Of a DNA stretch of 64,000 nucleotides, positions 33,034 to 42,343 are shown piece by piece; the stretch's first letter is position 1, and the number at the start of each line of letters is the position of its first letter. A program made the translations under genes and the position numbers. Under the pieces are notes generated by a model, which ran no database searches, was not told where the DNA came from, and saw only the letters and a list, made by a program, of their open reading frames with translations. Origin of the DNA: JAJYTL01 sp046705265 (GTDB taxonomy: Bacteria; Pseudomonadota; Alphaproteobacteria; Ferrovibrionales; Ferrovibrionaceae); assembly GCA_046705265.1 (NCBI GenBank), contig JBJKQL010000062.1, forward strand, positions 27,438-91,437, in the 5' to 3' direction.

Positions 33034-35883
33034 CTAATGCGCCGAAGCCCAATCGCGCGCAACGCCGACTTCCACGATCAGCGGCACTGAGAGATGGGCC
33101 GCATTCGCCATCACCTCCTTGACGAGCGCCGTTGTCGGCTCGACTTCAGGTTCCGGGACTTCGAAGATCAGTTCGTCATGCACTTGCAAGAGAAGCCGCG
33201 CCTTGAGAGCCGCACCCTGCAGCGCTTTCGGCATGCGGATCATGGCTCGCCTGATGACATCGGCAGCCGAGCCTTGAATCGGCGCATTGATCGCCGCGCG
33301 TTCCATCAATCCACGGCGGGCTGGATTCTTTTCGGTAATGCCAGGAATGTGGCAGCGACGGCCAAACAACGTGGTCACATAACCTTGCTCACGGCAAAGC
33401 TTCTTCGTGCGCTCCATATAATCGCGAATACCGGGATAGCGCTTGAAATAAGCGTCGATATAGGCCTGCGCCTCGCCCTGGGGAATGCCGAGCTGCTGGC
33501 TCAATCCGAACGCGCTCATGCCATAGATGATACCGAAATTGATCGCCTTGGCGGCACGCCGCACCATCGGGTCCATGTCCTTTACGGACGTGTTGAAGAC
33601 CTGGCTTGCGGTCAAGGCATGAATGTCGACGTCGTCACGAAAGGCTTGCCGCAAGGCTTCGATGTCGGCGATATGTGCGAGAAGGCGAAGCTCGATTTGC
33701 GAATAATCGGCCGACAATAGACAGTAGCCCTTGGGCGCGATGAAGGCACGGCGGATCATGCGCCCGGCTTCGGTACGGATCGGGATGTTCTGCAGATTGG
33801 GATCGCTTGAGGCGAGCCGGCCGGTCGAGGTCGCGGCCATCGCGAAGCTGGTATGGACGCGGCCGGTCGAGGGCACGATTTTTTCCGGCAGCGTATCGGT
33901 ATAGGTGCTCTTAAGCTTCGCCAGTTGGCGCCAATCGAGGACCCGCCCCGGCAGGTCGTGACCGAGCGCGGCCAGACCCTCGAGCACGTCAGCGCCGGTG
34001 CCATAGGCGCCGCTCTTGCCTTTCTTGCCGCCGGGAAGTCCCATTTGCTCGAAGAGAATCTCACCAAGTTGCTTTGGCGAGGCGATGTTGAACTCCGTAC
34101 CGGCCAAGCGGTGGATCTCGACCTCGAGCTCCGCCATGCGCGCGGCGAAGTCGCGTGAGAGCCGGCTAAGCTCGAGCGGATCGACGGCGATGCCTGCCAT
34201 TTCCATCGCCGCGATCACCGGGACAAGCCGCCGCTCCAGATTCTCATAGACGCTAAGCATGCGCTCGTCGAGAAGCCGGCGGCGAAACAGGCGATAAAGC
34301 TGGAGCGTGATGTCCGCATCCTCGGCGGCATAACGCAACGCTTGATCCAAGGGCACCCTGTCGAAAGTGATGGCAGATTTGCCGCTCCCCGCGACATCCG
34401 CGTAGTGGATCGTCTCATGACCGAGATGGATGCGGCTGAGCTCGTCCATGCCATGGCCGTGCAGGCCGCAGTCCAGCACATAGGACATCAGCATCGTATC
34501 GTCGAGCGGTGCGACCGCGATGCCGTACCGGGCGAAGATCTGCATGTCGTATTTGATATTCTGGCCGATTTTCAGGACGGCGGGATTTTCCAGCATCGGC
34601 CGCAAGCGATCGAGCGCTTCCCCAATCGGAATCTGCAAGGGTGCCGGCGCTGGAGGCTCCAACGCCAATCCGTCTCCGCCCGGGACCTTGTGACCAAGCG
34701 GAATGTAGCAGGCTTCGTGCGGCTGGACGGCCAGAGAAATCCCGACAAGTTCGGCTCGCATCGGTTCGAGCGAAGTCGTCTCTGTGTCGACGGCGACCTC
34801 GCCGACCGCTTCAGCCATGGCGATCCACGCTGCCAGATCGTCGATCGTCTGCACCAGGCTATAGCCGCTCTCCTTTCGCACGTCCGTATGGGCTGGTACG
34901 GACTTGCCGCCATTTGATTCGGCCGCATAGCCACCGTTCCTGCCTGTGCGGGCACGAAAAAGGCCGCCTGATTCGCTCAAGCGAATCCGGACGCGCTCAG
35001 CAAGGCGGTTAAATTCCATCCCGACCAGGAATTCAAGCAGGGGTGCGATTTCGGGCTGGTGGAAGCGAAGGTTCGAAATCGGAATACGGAGCGGCGCGTC
35101 ATCGCGAAGCTTGACCAGCTGGCGGCTGAGGCGGGCGGCGGCCTTGGCATTGATGAGCGCCTCACGGCGCTTCGGCTGACCGATTTCGGCCGCATGAGCA
35201 AGCAGATTTTCGAGATCGCCGTAGACCGAAATCAGCTGCGCGGCTGTTTTTACGCCGATGCCTGGAATTCCCGGCACATTATCGGTGGAATCGCCGGCAA
35301 GCGCCTGGACATCCGGCACCTGCTCCGGCGGCACGCCGAATTTCTCGATCACCTCGGCAACGCCGATCGGCCGCAGCTTCATGGGATCGAAGAGCGAAAC
35401 GCCGTCGCGGACAAGCTGCATCAGGTCTTTGTCCGAGGAAACGATGACGACCTCGATGCCCTGTTCCCGAGCGGCCTTAGCATAGCTCGCAATGACATCG
35501 TCAGCCTCGAATCCGGCTTCTTCGATGCAGGCGAGGTTAAAGGCCCGGACGCCTTCACGGACCAGCGGGAACTGCGGAATCAGGTCTTCCGGCGGTTCGG
35601 GGCGGTTCGCCTTATAGGCAGGATATATCTGGTTGCGGAAGGTAACCCGACCGGAATCGAAGACCACCGCGATATGGCTGAAACGTGCATCCGCGAGCGC
35701 TTCCTCGGCAAGCTTCCACAGCATGTTGCAGAAGCCAAGGACACAGCCGACAGGGGTGCCGTCCTTGCGCGTCAGGGGCGGCAGCATGTGATAGGCGCGG
35801 AAGATATAGCCCGAGCCGTCCACGAGGTAGAGCCGCTCGTGCCGGCCGGCGGCGGCCGGTGCTTTGGCGACTGCGGACGTCAT
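33034..35883 (-). CDS. polA: DNA polymerase I
   Basis: 949 residues with all three domains. The 5'-3' exonuclease (LVDGSGYIFRAYHMLP, DVQALAGDSTDNVPGIPGIG) is N-terminal. The 3'-5' exonuclease is in the middle, with EVAVDTETTSLEPM showing the DxE residues intact. The polymerase core has SADYSQIELRLLAH, the fingers motif RRAAKAINFGIIYGMS, and LLQVHDELIFE. It joins Okazaki fragments and fills repair gaps. An open frame reaches 36015, but ATG 35883 with GAGGG upstream is the natural start. Confidence 0.96.
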   Translation of the reverse strand: MTSAVAKAPAAAGRHERLYLVDGSGYIFRAYHMLPPLTRKDGTPVGCVLGFCNMLWKLAEEALADARFSHIAVVFDSGRVTFRNQIYPAYKANRPEPPEDLIPQFPLVREGVRAFNLACIEEAGFEADDVIASYAKAAREQGIEVVIVSSDKDLMQLVRDGVSLFDPMKLRPIGVAEVIEKFGVPPEQVPDVQALAGDSTDNVPGIPGIGVKTAAQLISVYGDLENLLAHAAEIGQPKRREALINAKAAARLSRQLVKLRDDAPLRIPISNLRFHQPEIAPLLEFLVGMEFNRLAERVRIRLSESGGLFRARTGRNGGYAAESNGGKSVPAHTDVRKESGYSLVQTIDDLAAWIAMAEAVGEVAVDTETTSLEPMRAELVGISLAVQPHEACYIPLGHKVPGGDGLALEPPAPAPLQIPIGEALDRLRPMLENPAVLKIGQNIKYDMQIFARYGIAVAPLDDTMLMSYVLDCGLHGHGMDELSRIHLGHETIHYADVAGSGKSAITFDRVPLDQALRYAAEDADITLQLYRLFRRRLLDERMLSVYENLERRLVPVIAAMEMAGIAVDPLELSRLSRDFAARMAELEVEIHRLAGTEFNIASPKQLGEILFEQMGLPGGKKGKSGAYGTGADVLEGLAALGHDLPGRVLDWRQLAKLKSTYTDTLPEKIVPSTGRVHTSFAMAATSTGRLASSDPNLQNIPIRTEAGRMIRRAFIAPKGYCLLSADYSQIELRLLAHIADIEALRQAFRDDVDIHALTASQVFNTSVKDMDPMVRRAAKAINFGIIYGMSAFGLSQQLGIPQGEAQAYIDAYFKRYPGIRDYMERTKKLCREQGYVTTLFGRRCHIPGITEKNPARRGLMERAAINAPIQGSAADVIRRAMIRMPKALQGAALKARLLLQVHDELIFEVPEPEVEPTTALVKEVMANAAHLSVPLIVEVGVARDWASAH

Positions 35884-35948
35884 CGAGCGAGAGCCCTCGC
35901 CTTGCGCCCCAATCCGGCCCTTGGTCGTTCCTGTGCTCGGCTTATTGC

Positions 35949-36128
35949 TCAGTGCTCGCTCGCGCTGCCGGCGGTCTCCAACTTCCGCTGGTAGCGACGG
36001 CCGCAATAAGGGCAATCAACGTGATCACTTTTGCCCATATTGAGATAGATCCGCGGATGACCGAGAGCGCCGCCACCGTCGCAGGCCACTTCTGTCTCCG
36101 TCGCCTCTATAATTTCCAAGGGTTCCAT
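35949..36128 (-). CDS. zf-CHCC zinc-finger protein
   Basis: 59 residues. A Cys/His zinc site: Cys in VACDGGGALGHP, His in the same segment, and CPYCGRRY. This is the zf-CHCC domain also found in the NDUFS6 subunit of mitochondrial complex I and in small alphaproteobacterial proteins. The role of the free-standing bacterial form is unclear. ATG 36128 is chosen because the upstream extension has no conserved look. Divergent from the ABC gene across 98 bases and about 65 bases upstream of polA. Confidence 0.88.
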   Translation of the reverse strand: MEPLEIIEATETEVACDGGGALGHPRIYLNMGKSDHVDCPYCGRRYQRKLETAGSASEH

Positions 36129-36226
36129 GGGACTCACGCCGGATTTCATCGATGCTTTGGTGATTGACCGATTTCCAGCACGGATGATACCCATTGCCGC
36201 CACCGGATCAACCGAATGTTCTGCGC

Positions 36227-37189
36227 ATGACCACCCATTCCACATTGGTCGCGCCGCCAAGCGCGGCGATTGTCGCCTCGGGCCTGTACAAGGTCTATTC
36301 CGGCCGCCAGGGTCGGGCGGACAAGGTCGCGCTCGACCACGTCGATCTTACCGTGCCGCGCGGATCGATATTCGGCCTCCTGGGCCCGAACGGCGCTGGC
36401 AAATCGACCTTCATCAACATTTTGGCCGGCTTGGTGGTGAAAACCGCGGGCCACTGTCAGATCTGGAGTTTCGACATTGACGCTACCCCACGCCAATCGC
36501 GAGCCGCGATCGGTGTGGTGCCGCAGGAACTCAATATCGACCCCTTCTTTTCCGCCCGCCAGAGCCTCGACCTGCAGGCCGGACTCTATGGCGTACCGAA
36601 ACGGGAACGCCGGACAGACGAGATTCTGGCGGCGATCCACCTGACGGCAGAAGCCGATGCGCCGGCCCGTTCGCTCTCGGGTGGCATGCGCCGCCGCCTT
36701 CTGATCGGCAAGGCGATGGTCCATTCGCCGCCAATCCTCGTGCTGGACGAACCCACCGCGGGGGTGGATGTCGAGCTTCGCCACCAGCTTTGGGAGACGG
36801 TGCGCGAACTCAACGCGCAGGGCGTCACCATCCTGCTGACGACTCATTATCTCGAAGAGGCGGAACAGCTTTGCGAGCGCATCGCCATCATTCATCATGG
36901 CAAGGTTGTGGCCTGCGACACCACCTCCGCGCTTCTCTCGCGCCTCGATAGCAAGATGCTCGCGCTCACCACGGCAGAGGAGATCACGGCAATACCGGCG
37001 ATGCTTGAGCCCTTCCAACCCGAACTCAAATCGAAACGGCAGATCACCCTCAGCTATCGGCCGAGCGTCACGCCCGTCGGCCAGATTCTCGCCGCCGTGC
37101 AAGCCGCCGGCCTCAACATCCTCGATCTCTCAACGGAGGAAACTGGCCTAGAGGATATTTTCCTATCCCTGACACGCACGGAGGCCTGA
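36227..37189 (+). CDS. ABC transporter ATP-binding protein (ABC-2/NodI-like), no permease nearby
   Basis: 320 residues. Walker A LLGPNGAGKSTF (about 46-57), Q-loop VVPQELNIDP, signature LSGGMRRRLLIGKAM, Walker B ILVLDEPTAGVD and switch His in LTTHYLEEAE. The C-terminal LSTEETGLEDIFLSLT is typical of ATPases paired with ABC-2 permeases (drug, polysaccharide or lipid export). No membrane partner is in the window, so the exported substrate cannot be guessed. Confidence 0.9.
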   Translation: MTTHSTLVAPPSAAIVASGLYKVYSGRQGRADKVALDHVDLTVPRGSIFGLLGPNGAGKSTFINILAGLVVKTAGHCQIWSFDIDATPRQSRAAIGVVPQELNIDPFFSARQSLDLQAGLYGVPKRERRTDEILAAIHLTAEADAPARSLSGGMRRRLLIGKAMVHSPPILVLDEPTAGVDVELRHQLWETVRELNAQGVTILLTTHYLEEAEQLCERIAIIHHGKVVACDTTSALLSRLDSKMLALTTAEEITAIPAMLEPFQPELKSKRQITLSYRPSVTPVGQILAAVQAAGLNILDLSTEETGLEDIFLSLTRTEA

Positions 37190-37483
37190 GCGGGCGGGTG
37201 CTATCCTCGTCCGAGCCGAGAGGCCGGAATAGCACGCGTTGCTTGTAATTCAATCCAGTAAGGCCAAAATCTTCTTGATAAGCCGCACTTTCGCTCAAAA
37301 GATGATCATAATCGGCGCCTTGATTTGAATCCGATTTGATCTGAATCAACGGCGGCAACCAAAAGGGCAGGCGATTATTCGGGGAGCGATAACGGGCCGA
37401 AGGCAGGAAGCCGAAAGCACGTCTCCGCCACGCCTCGCCTGGAGATAGGGAAGCAGATTTTATCCCAACCGAGAGTTCTCAAC
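37190..37483 (+). other. Intergenic region between the ABC ATPase and hpf
   Basis: 294 bases. It contains imperfect repeats of GATTTGAATC and GATTTGATCTGAATC near 37321-37345. No credible gene; a minus-strand open frame here overlaps the ABC gene and looks like a shadow. It should hold the hpf promoter, not pinpointed. Confidence 0.5.
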
Positions 37484-38056
37484 ATGCCGATTCCCCTTCA
37501 GATTACCTTTCGCAATCTCGATCCCTCGGCGGCCGTCGAGAAAGCCGTCCGCCGACGCGCCGAGCGTCTCGAACGCTTCTCGGACCGCATTACTGGTTGC
37601 CGGGTCACCATCGAGGCGCCGCACAAACACCGGCATAAGGGCAAGCTCTATGACGTGCGCATCGACATTCGAACGCCGAAGGAGGAGATCGCCGTCACGC
37701 ACGCGGGGCTGCAGAACCATGCCCATGAAGATGTTTATGTCGCCATCCGCGATGCCTTCGCCGCTGCGGTGCGAATTCTTGAAGATCACATGCGCAAGCT
37801 CCGGGGCGCTACCAAGACTCATGAGGTCCCGCTGCACGGCAAGGTCGTTCGCTTGATGTCTTCCGAGGGGTACGGCTTCGTCGAGACTTCGGACGGACGC
37901 GAGGTCTATTTTCATAAGAACAGTGTCGTCGGCGGTGGCTTCGACAAGCTTGAGGCCGGCACCGAGGTTCGGATCGTCGTCGCCGAGAACGAAAGCGCCC
38001 AAGGCCCACAGGCGACCACCGTCACCGCTGTCGGCAAACACCATCCGGTGGAATAG
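37484..38056 (+). CDS. HPF/RaiA ribosome-associated protein fused to a cold-shock domain
   Basis: 190 residues. The N-terminal half (about 1-110) is the HPF/YfiA fold: LQITFRNLDPS, AVEKAVRRRAERLERF, and the DVYVAIRDAFAAAVRILED helix. The C-terminal half (about 118-183) is a cold-shock domain: GKVVRLMSSEGYGFVET (RNP1) and REVYFHKNSV (RNP2). The first part would bind the 30S decoding site in resting cells; the second binds RNA. The fusion is recurrent in Proteobacteria. Confidence 0.9.
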   Translation: MPIPLQITFRNLDPSAAVEKAVRRRAERLERFSDRITGCRVTIEAPHKHRHKGKLYDVRIDIRTPKEEIAVTHAGLQNHAHEDVYVAIRDAFAAAVRILEDHMRKLRGATKTHEVPLHGKVVRLMSSEGYGFVETSDGREVYFHKNSVVGGGFDKLEAGTEVRIVVAENESAQGPQATTVTAVGKHHPVE

Positions 38057-38082
38057 TAGCCCTAAGCAAGGCGAACCGGTAT

Positions 38083-39267
38083 TCAGCCGCGGCCTTCGAG
38101 ATCGATCCTGAGGGCGATCACGCGAAGCAAATCCTTCAAGGTCAGGATGCCGACGAGCCGCCCTTGTTCGGTCACCGCGAGACGCGTATTGCCCGTTTCG
38201 TTCATCAAGCCGAGCGCCCTCTGCGCGGGTCTACCCGCGTCGATGCAATTCACGTCGGTGCGAGGGGCCATCACTTCGGCCACGCTTCGTGCCGCCCATT
38301 CGCCGCGCGGCACACGCCGCACCTCGCGGGCACCCACCATCCCAATCAATCGCCCATGGTCGACGACTGGGAATTGCTCGTGGTGATAAGTGTAGATGAA
38401 GTCCTCTACGAACGCGGCGAGCGTGATGTCTGGCGGAACGGTTATCGGGTCCGCGGTCATCAGGGCAGCAACCGTGGTGTTGCCAAGCATGTCGCGTGCC
38501 ATGACCTGCATATAAGAGGCGCGCGCGGCACCCTGCAGAAAAAGACCGATGACGAACCACCAGAGGCCAGTGATCACGTCATGTCCGACGATCACGGCAA
38601 AAATACCCATTGCCATGAGCAGGAAACCGAAGCCGGACCCGGCAGCGGCGGCAAGTCGCGTCGCCCGGCGGATATCGTTCTTCCAGCGCCAAAGCAATGC
38701 TCGCAGCACACGACCACCGTCCAGGGGATAGGCGGGCACGAGGTTGAACACTGCAAGCGCTAGATTGATCAAGCTGAGATAGGCGACAACCACGTTGAAC
38801 GCCACCGGCGCGCCGGTGGCGACCCCGATTGCGGCCACAGCATAGAACAGAATACCGAGCACCAAGCTTGCCGCCGGTCCTGCCAGAGCCATCAGCAGCT
38901 CAGCCATCGCGCTCGGAGGCTCGTCGGTCATTTCCGCGACGCCACCGAAGACGAACAGCGTGATGCCGCGGATGTGCATGCCGAAATGCCGCGCGACCAG
39001 CGAATGACTAAGCTCGTGGAAGACCAGCGAGGCCATCAGGCCGGCCGTTCCAGCAATACCCATCATCCAATAAGTCGCCGGCGTGAGGTCGGGAACACGT
39101 ACCGGAAAGAAAGCCGCGGCGAGCGACCAAGTGACGAGAACAACGAGAAAGAGCCAACTGGCGTCGAGATTAAGTCTGAACCCGAATAGCGTACAGAGCG
39201 TGACCCGGCGCCCGAATAGGACACCGCGGTTGGAACCGTCGCCGGCCGCTTGCTCTCTAGGCGCCAT
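38083..39267 (-). CDS. Site-2 protease family membrane metalloprotease with CBS domains
   Basis: 394 residues. Six or so membrane segments. The zinc site is HELSH in VFHELSHSLVARHFG (about 80-94), and the second site is NLVPAYPLDGGRVLRAL with the third ligand Asp. The C-terminal half has two CBS repeats (LMTADPITVPPDITL, VMAPRTDVNCIDAG, NTRLAVTEQGRLVGILT), which probably sense adenine nucleotides. The FLRV family with CBS resembles Rv2625c/MJ0392. ATG 39267 is preceded by GGAAGGGG. Confidence 0.9.
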   Translation of the reverse strand: MAPREQAAGDGSNRGVLFGRRVTLCTLFGFRLNLDASWLFLVVLVTWSLAAAFFPVRVPDLTPATYWMMGIAGTAGLMASLVFHELSHSLVARHFGMHIRGITLFVFGGVAEMTDEPPSAMAELLMALAGPAASLVLGILFYAVAAIGVATGAPVAFNVVVAYLSLINLALAVFNLVPAYPLDGGRVLRALLWRWKNDIRRATRLAAAAGSGFGFLLMAMGIFAVIVGHDVITGLWWFVIGLFLQGAARASYMQVMARDMLGNTTVAALMTADPITVPPDITLAAFVEDFIYTYHHEQFPVVDHGRLIGMVGAREVRRVPRGEWAARSVAEVMAPRTDVNCIDAGRPAQRALGLMNETGNTRLAVTEQGRLVGILTLKDLLRVIALRIDLEGRG

Positions 39268-39447
39268 ACGTGCCCCTTCCTTCAACACGAAGACTGCGAT
39301 GAAAGAAACGCCCCCTTCTTAAAGCCTGCGGGAAATGCCGGCACGACACTTTGGCTGGGTTCGATCTTTGGCTGATGTCGGCTGCCGGCATTGATTTTCG
39401 TCAAACGGTGCCTGTCGGACTTCGCCCTCAGCTGACGCGGTATCAGA

Positions 39448-41172
39448 TCAGCCTCTCGCAAAAAGCCGTTTCAGTTCGGTCCACGTGCGGCAATTCACGA
39501 CGTCTGAGGCCTCGATCCAACCGCGTCGTGCCTGATCGATACCGTAACGCATGAAATCGAGATTCGCGACCGAACGGGCATCGGTCGAAATCGCGAATTT
39601 GACTCCCGCCTCCTTGGCGAGTCGAGCATGTGTCTCGGTGAGATCGAGGCGATCCGGCTGAGCATTGATTTCCAGAATGCAGTGGTGCGCTTTTGCCGCA
39701 TGCAGAATTCGTTCGATATCGATCTCATAGGCATCCCGCACATTGATCACTCGGCCTGTGGGATGGGCGAGAATGGTGAAGTAGGGATTTTCCATGGCGC
39801 GGAGCAAGCGCGCCGTTTGCTTGTCGCGCGGCAAATCGAACTTCGAATGAATGGCACAGACGGTGAAATCGAGTTCCTTTAGAAGATCGTCCGGCAGATC
39901 GAGGCGACCGTCCTCAAGAATGTCAACCTCGGCTGATTTTAGTATGTGAATCCCGCGGAGGCCCTGGTTAAGTCGGTCAATCTCCGCCATCTGGCGTCTA
40001 AGGCGGCGGGGATCGAGACCGTTCGCGACGGCGAGATGCTCCGTATGGTCCGTGATCGCGATATAGGCATAGTTCCTGGCCTTTGCTGCCGCAACGATTT
40101 CAGGGATGGTATCTCGTCCATCGGACGCCTCAGTATGAACATGGAGATCGCCCCGGATGTCGTCGACCGCCACGAGCTTCGGCAGACTACGGGCACGGGC
40201 GGCTTCGATCTCGCCTTGGTTCTCACGCAGCTCGGGTTCGATAAAGGGCAAATCGAAGAGGCCATAAATATCAGCCTCGGTCTCGGTTCCCGCGACCGGG
40301 TGACGCTTCCGGAACACCCCATATTCGTTGAGCTTCAGGCCACGCTTAACGGCTATGCTGCGGAGCGCGATGTTGTGTGCCTTGGAGCCGGTGAAATAGA
40401 GCAGCGCCGCGCCATAGCTCGCCGGCTCGACAACGCGAAGATCGACCTGAAGACCTGAACGCAGCAGAACCGTTGCCCGCGTGGAACCTTCGGCTACCAC
40501 CTCGGAAACTTCCGGATAGGCGATGAAGCGCGCCATCACTTCCGCGGGTTGGTCGCTTGCCGCAACGATGTCGAGGTCGCCAACCGTATCTTTGCGACGG
40601 CGGCAACTGCCGGCGATTTCGGCTTGGCGCACCGCACTTGCCTGCTTCAAAAAAGCCAGAAGATATCGACCCACGGCCTCTGCGGCAGCGAGCTTGATCC
40701 GCTGCCGTTCCCTCTTCTGGCGATCAAGCGTTTGCGTGATCTTGGCAATGAGTCGGGTGCCGAACCCAGGCAAGTCGTCAAGTTTGCCGGCCTTCATCGC
40801 CTCGCCAAGAAGCGCCGGGCTCGTGATGCCGAGCTCATCATGTAGCAGCTTAATTCGTTTCGGCCCAAGCCCTGGAATCGTCGTAAGCTCAACCAACGAA
40901 ACCGGCATCCGGTGCTCGACCTGTTCCAAAAGGGGAAAATGGCCCGTATCGACGAGGTTTTTAATCTTGCCGGCGAGATCCTTGCCGATGCTTGGCAGCT
41001 CGGTAAGGTCAGCACCCCGGGCCAGCATCGCCGCGACGTCTTCGCCCAGGTTCTCAATGGTGCGAGCTGCGTTGCGATAAGCCCGCACTCGAAAGGTATT
41101 GGCACCCTCGATCTCAAGCAGTTCGGCGAGACGATAGAACTCCTCTGCGATTTGGGAATTGTGAATTGTCAT
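39448..41172 (-). CDS. polX: DNA polymerase/3'-5' exonuclease PolX
   Basis: 574 residues. An N-terminal pol-beta-like part with helix-hairpin-helix motifs (IPGLGPKRIKLLH, LPSIGKDLAGKI). The nucleotidyltransferase core is GSCRRRKDTVGDLDIV with the DLD acidic pair. The C-terminal PHP domain is DLHVHTEASDG, AITDHTEHL and ILAHPTGRV. Bacterial PolX takes part in base-excision repair. ATG 41172 chosen; ten more residues are open upstream but look unconserved. Confidence 0.93.
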   Translation of the reverse strand: MTIHNSQIAEEFYRLAELLEIEGANTFRVRAYRNAARTIENLGEDVAAMLARGADLTELPSIGKDLAGKIKNLVDTGHFPLLEQVEHRMPVSLVELTTIPGLGPKRIKLLHDELGITSPALLGEAMKAGKLDDLPGFGTRLIAKITQTLDRQKRERQRIKLAAAEAVGRYLLAFLKQASAVRQAEIAGSCRRRKDTVGDLDIVAASDQPAEVMARFIAYPEVSEVVAEGSTRATVLLRSGLQVDLRVVEPASYGAALLYFTGSKAHNIALRSIAVKRGLKLNEYGVFRKRHPVAGTETEADIYGLFDLPFIEPELRENQGEIEAARARSLPKLVAVDDIRGDLHVHTEASDGRDTIPEIVAAAKARNYAYIAITDHTEHLAVANGLDPRRLRRQMAEIDRLNQGLRGIHILKSAEVDILEDGRLDLPDDLLKELDFTVCAIHSKFDLPRDKQTARLLRAMENPYFTILAHPTGRVINVRDAYEIDIERILHAAKAHHCILEINAQPDRLDLTETHARLAKEAGVKFAISTDARSVANLDFMRYGIDQARRGWIEASDVVNCRTWTELKRLFARG

Positions 41173-41315
41173 TCGCCAAGCCCGTCGCGTAGCCATTGGC
41201 AATGATCACGACGCCCGCCTTCTCGACGAACGCGATCCCATACGCCAATACTTTGGCAGCGCTCCGCAGAACGGAAATGACATATGTCAAAGCCGATGCG
41301 AGCCGCCCGACCAGG

Positions 41316-42179
41316 CTAAACGCGGCCTGAGAGCGTCAAACCCGCCTCAAGTCCGGCGAAGCTCCTGACCGGTGCCGTCATCAGGAAGCGATAGCCTTCT
41401 TCCATGATCCGCACGACGTTACTCGAATCCACATGCGGATGGCCGACGGGAACATGATGCGCCTTGCACGTGGCAACGATCTCGGCCATGGCATCCCGCA
41501 CCGTCGGATGATCGTATTGCCGCGGCACGCCGAGCTCCTGGCTGAGATCCCCTTCCCCGATCAGGATGGCACCGATTCCAGGCACGTTCTTCAATATATC
41601 AGAGAGGTTGGCGATGCCCTCGGTGTCTTCAATCATCAGCACGACGAAAATCTCGCCCCGTGGATTGAGCGGCCAGACGTCCGCCCGGGCGTAATACTCA
41701 TCTTGCCGGAGTCCCCAATAGCGCAGTGCTCCCGCCGGCCCATCACCGCGGAGCCCCCGAGGTTCGTAGAGCGGGGCGCTCTTTAAACGCGGATACCGAC
41801 AGGCCGCAACCGCGTTATAGGCCTGTTCGATGGTGCTGACATGAGGCCAGACGATACCGTAGACACCAAGATCGAGCGCCTGCTTGGCAAACAACTGACT
41901 CTGTTCTCCGCCGTTCGGTGGAATCCTCACCATCGGCGTCACTGCCGGAGCGAGGGAGCCGGACTGCGCGATATGGCGCCGGTTCAGCAAATACTGCAGG
42001 CAATCGCGCAAGCGGAGGCCGTCCCAGGGATTATGCTCCATCTCAAAGACGATGCCGTCGTATTTCGCGGTCGAGAGCGCAATTGTCGACTCCACGTCGG
42101 CGACCGTAAACGTGGTGAAGGCGTGCCGACTCTGTTCGAGCGCGCATATCACACCGTTGAGACGTAAATCCCCGGGCAT
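41316..42179 (-). CDS. HpcH/HpaI family aldolase/lyase
   Basis: 287 residues. A TIM-barrel class II aldolase: the EMEHNPWD metal/acid segment, VWPHVSTIEQAYNAVAA, MIEDTEGIANL and LIGEGDLSQELGVP. Members cleave 2-keto-3-deoxy and 4-hydroxy-2-oxo acids. It is divergent from the LigJ-like gene across 164 bases. Together they suggest breakdown of a 4-carboxy-4-hydroxy-2-oxoacid-type intermediate, but the substrate is not certain. Confidence 0.85.
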   Translation of the reverse strand: MPGDLRLNGVICALEQSRHAFTTFTVADVESTIALSTAKYDGIVFEMEHNPWDGLRLRDCLQYLLNRRHIAQSGSLAPAVTPMVRIPPNGGEQSQLFAKQALDLGVYGIVWPHVSTIEQAYNAVAACRYPRLKSAPLYEPRGLRGDGPAGALRYWGLRQDEYYARADVWPLNPRGEIFVVLMIEDTEGIANLSDILKNVPGIGAILIGEGDLSQELGVPRQYDHPTVRDAMAEIVATCKAHHVPVGHPHVDSSNVVRIMEEGYRFLMTAPVRSFAGLEAGLTLSGRV

Positions 42180-42343
42180 TTCCCCTCCTCGTATGTCAGG
42201 CTCAGGACAGGTGACGAAATACCCGGTGATGATAGCAAAGGTGAAAGTCTGCGGGTAAGGTTTGACAGCAAAATTCCGCCTTTCTAGCATCGCGCACCGC
42301 CGCGAGCCCGGTGGTGCAACGATAACGTTCCGGAGGAGTTCCG

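Noticed and set aside
37113..37358. Minus-strand 81-codon frame near the ABC gene
   Set aside because: Overlaps the ABC coding end and has no protein-like pattern.
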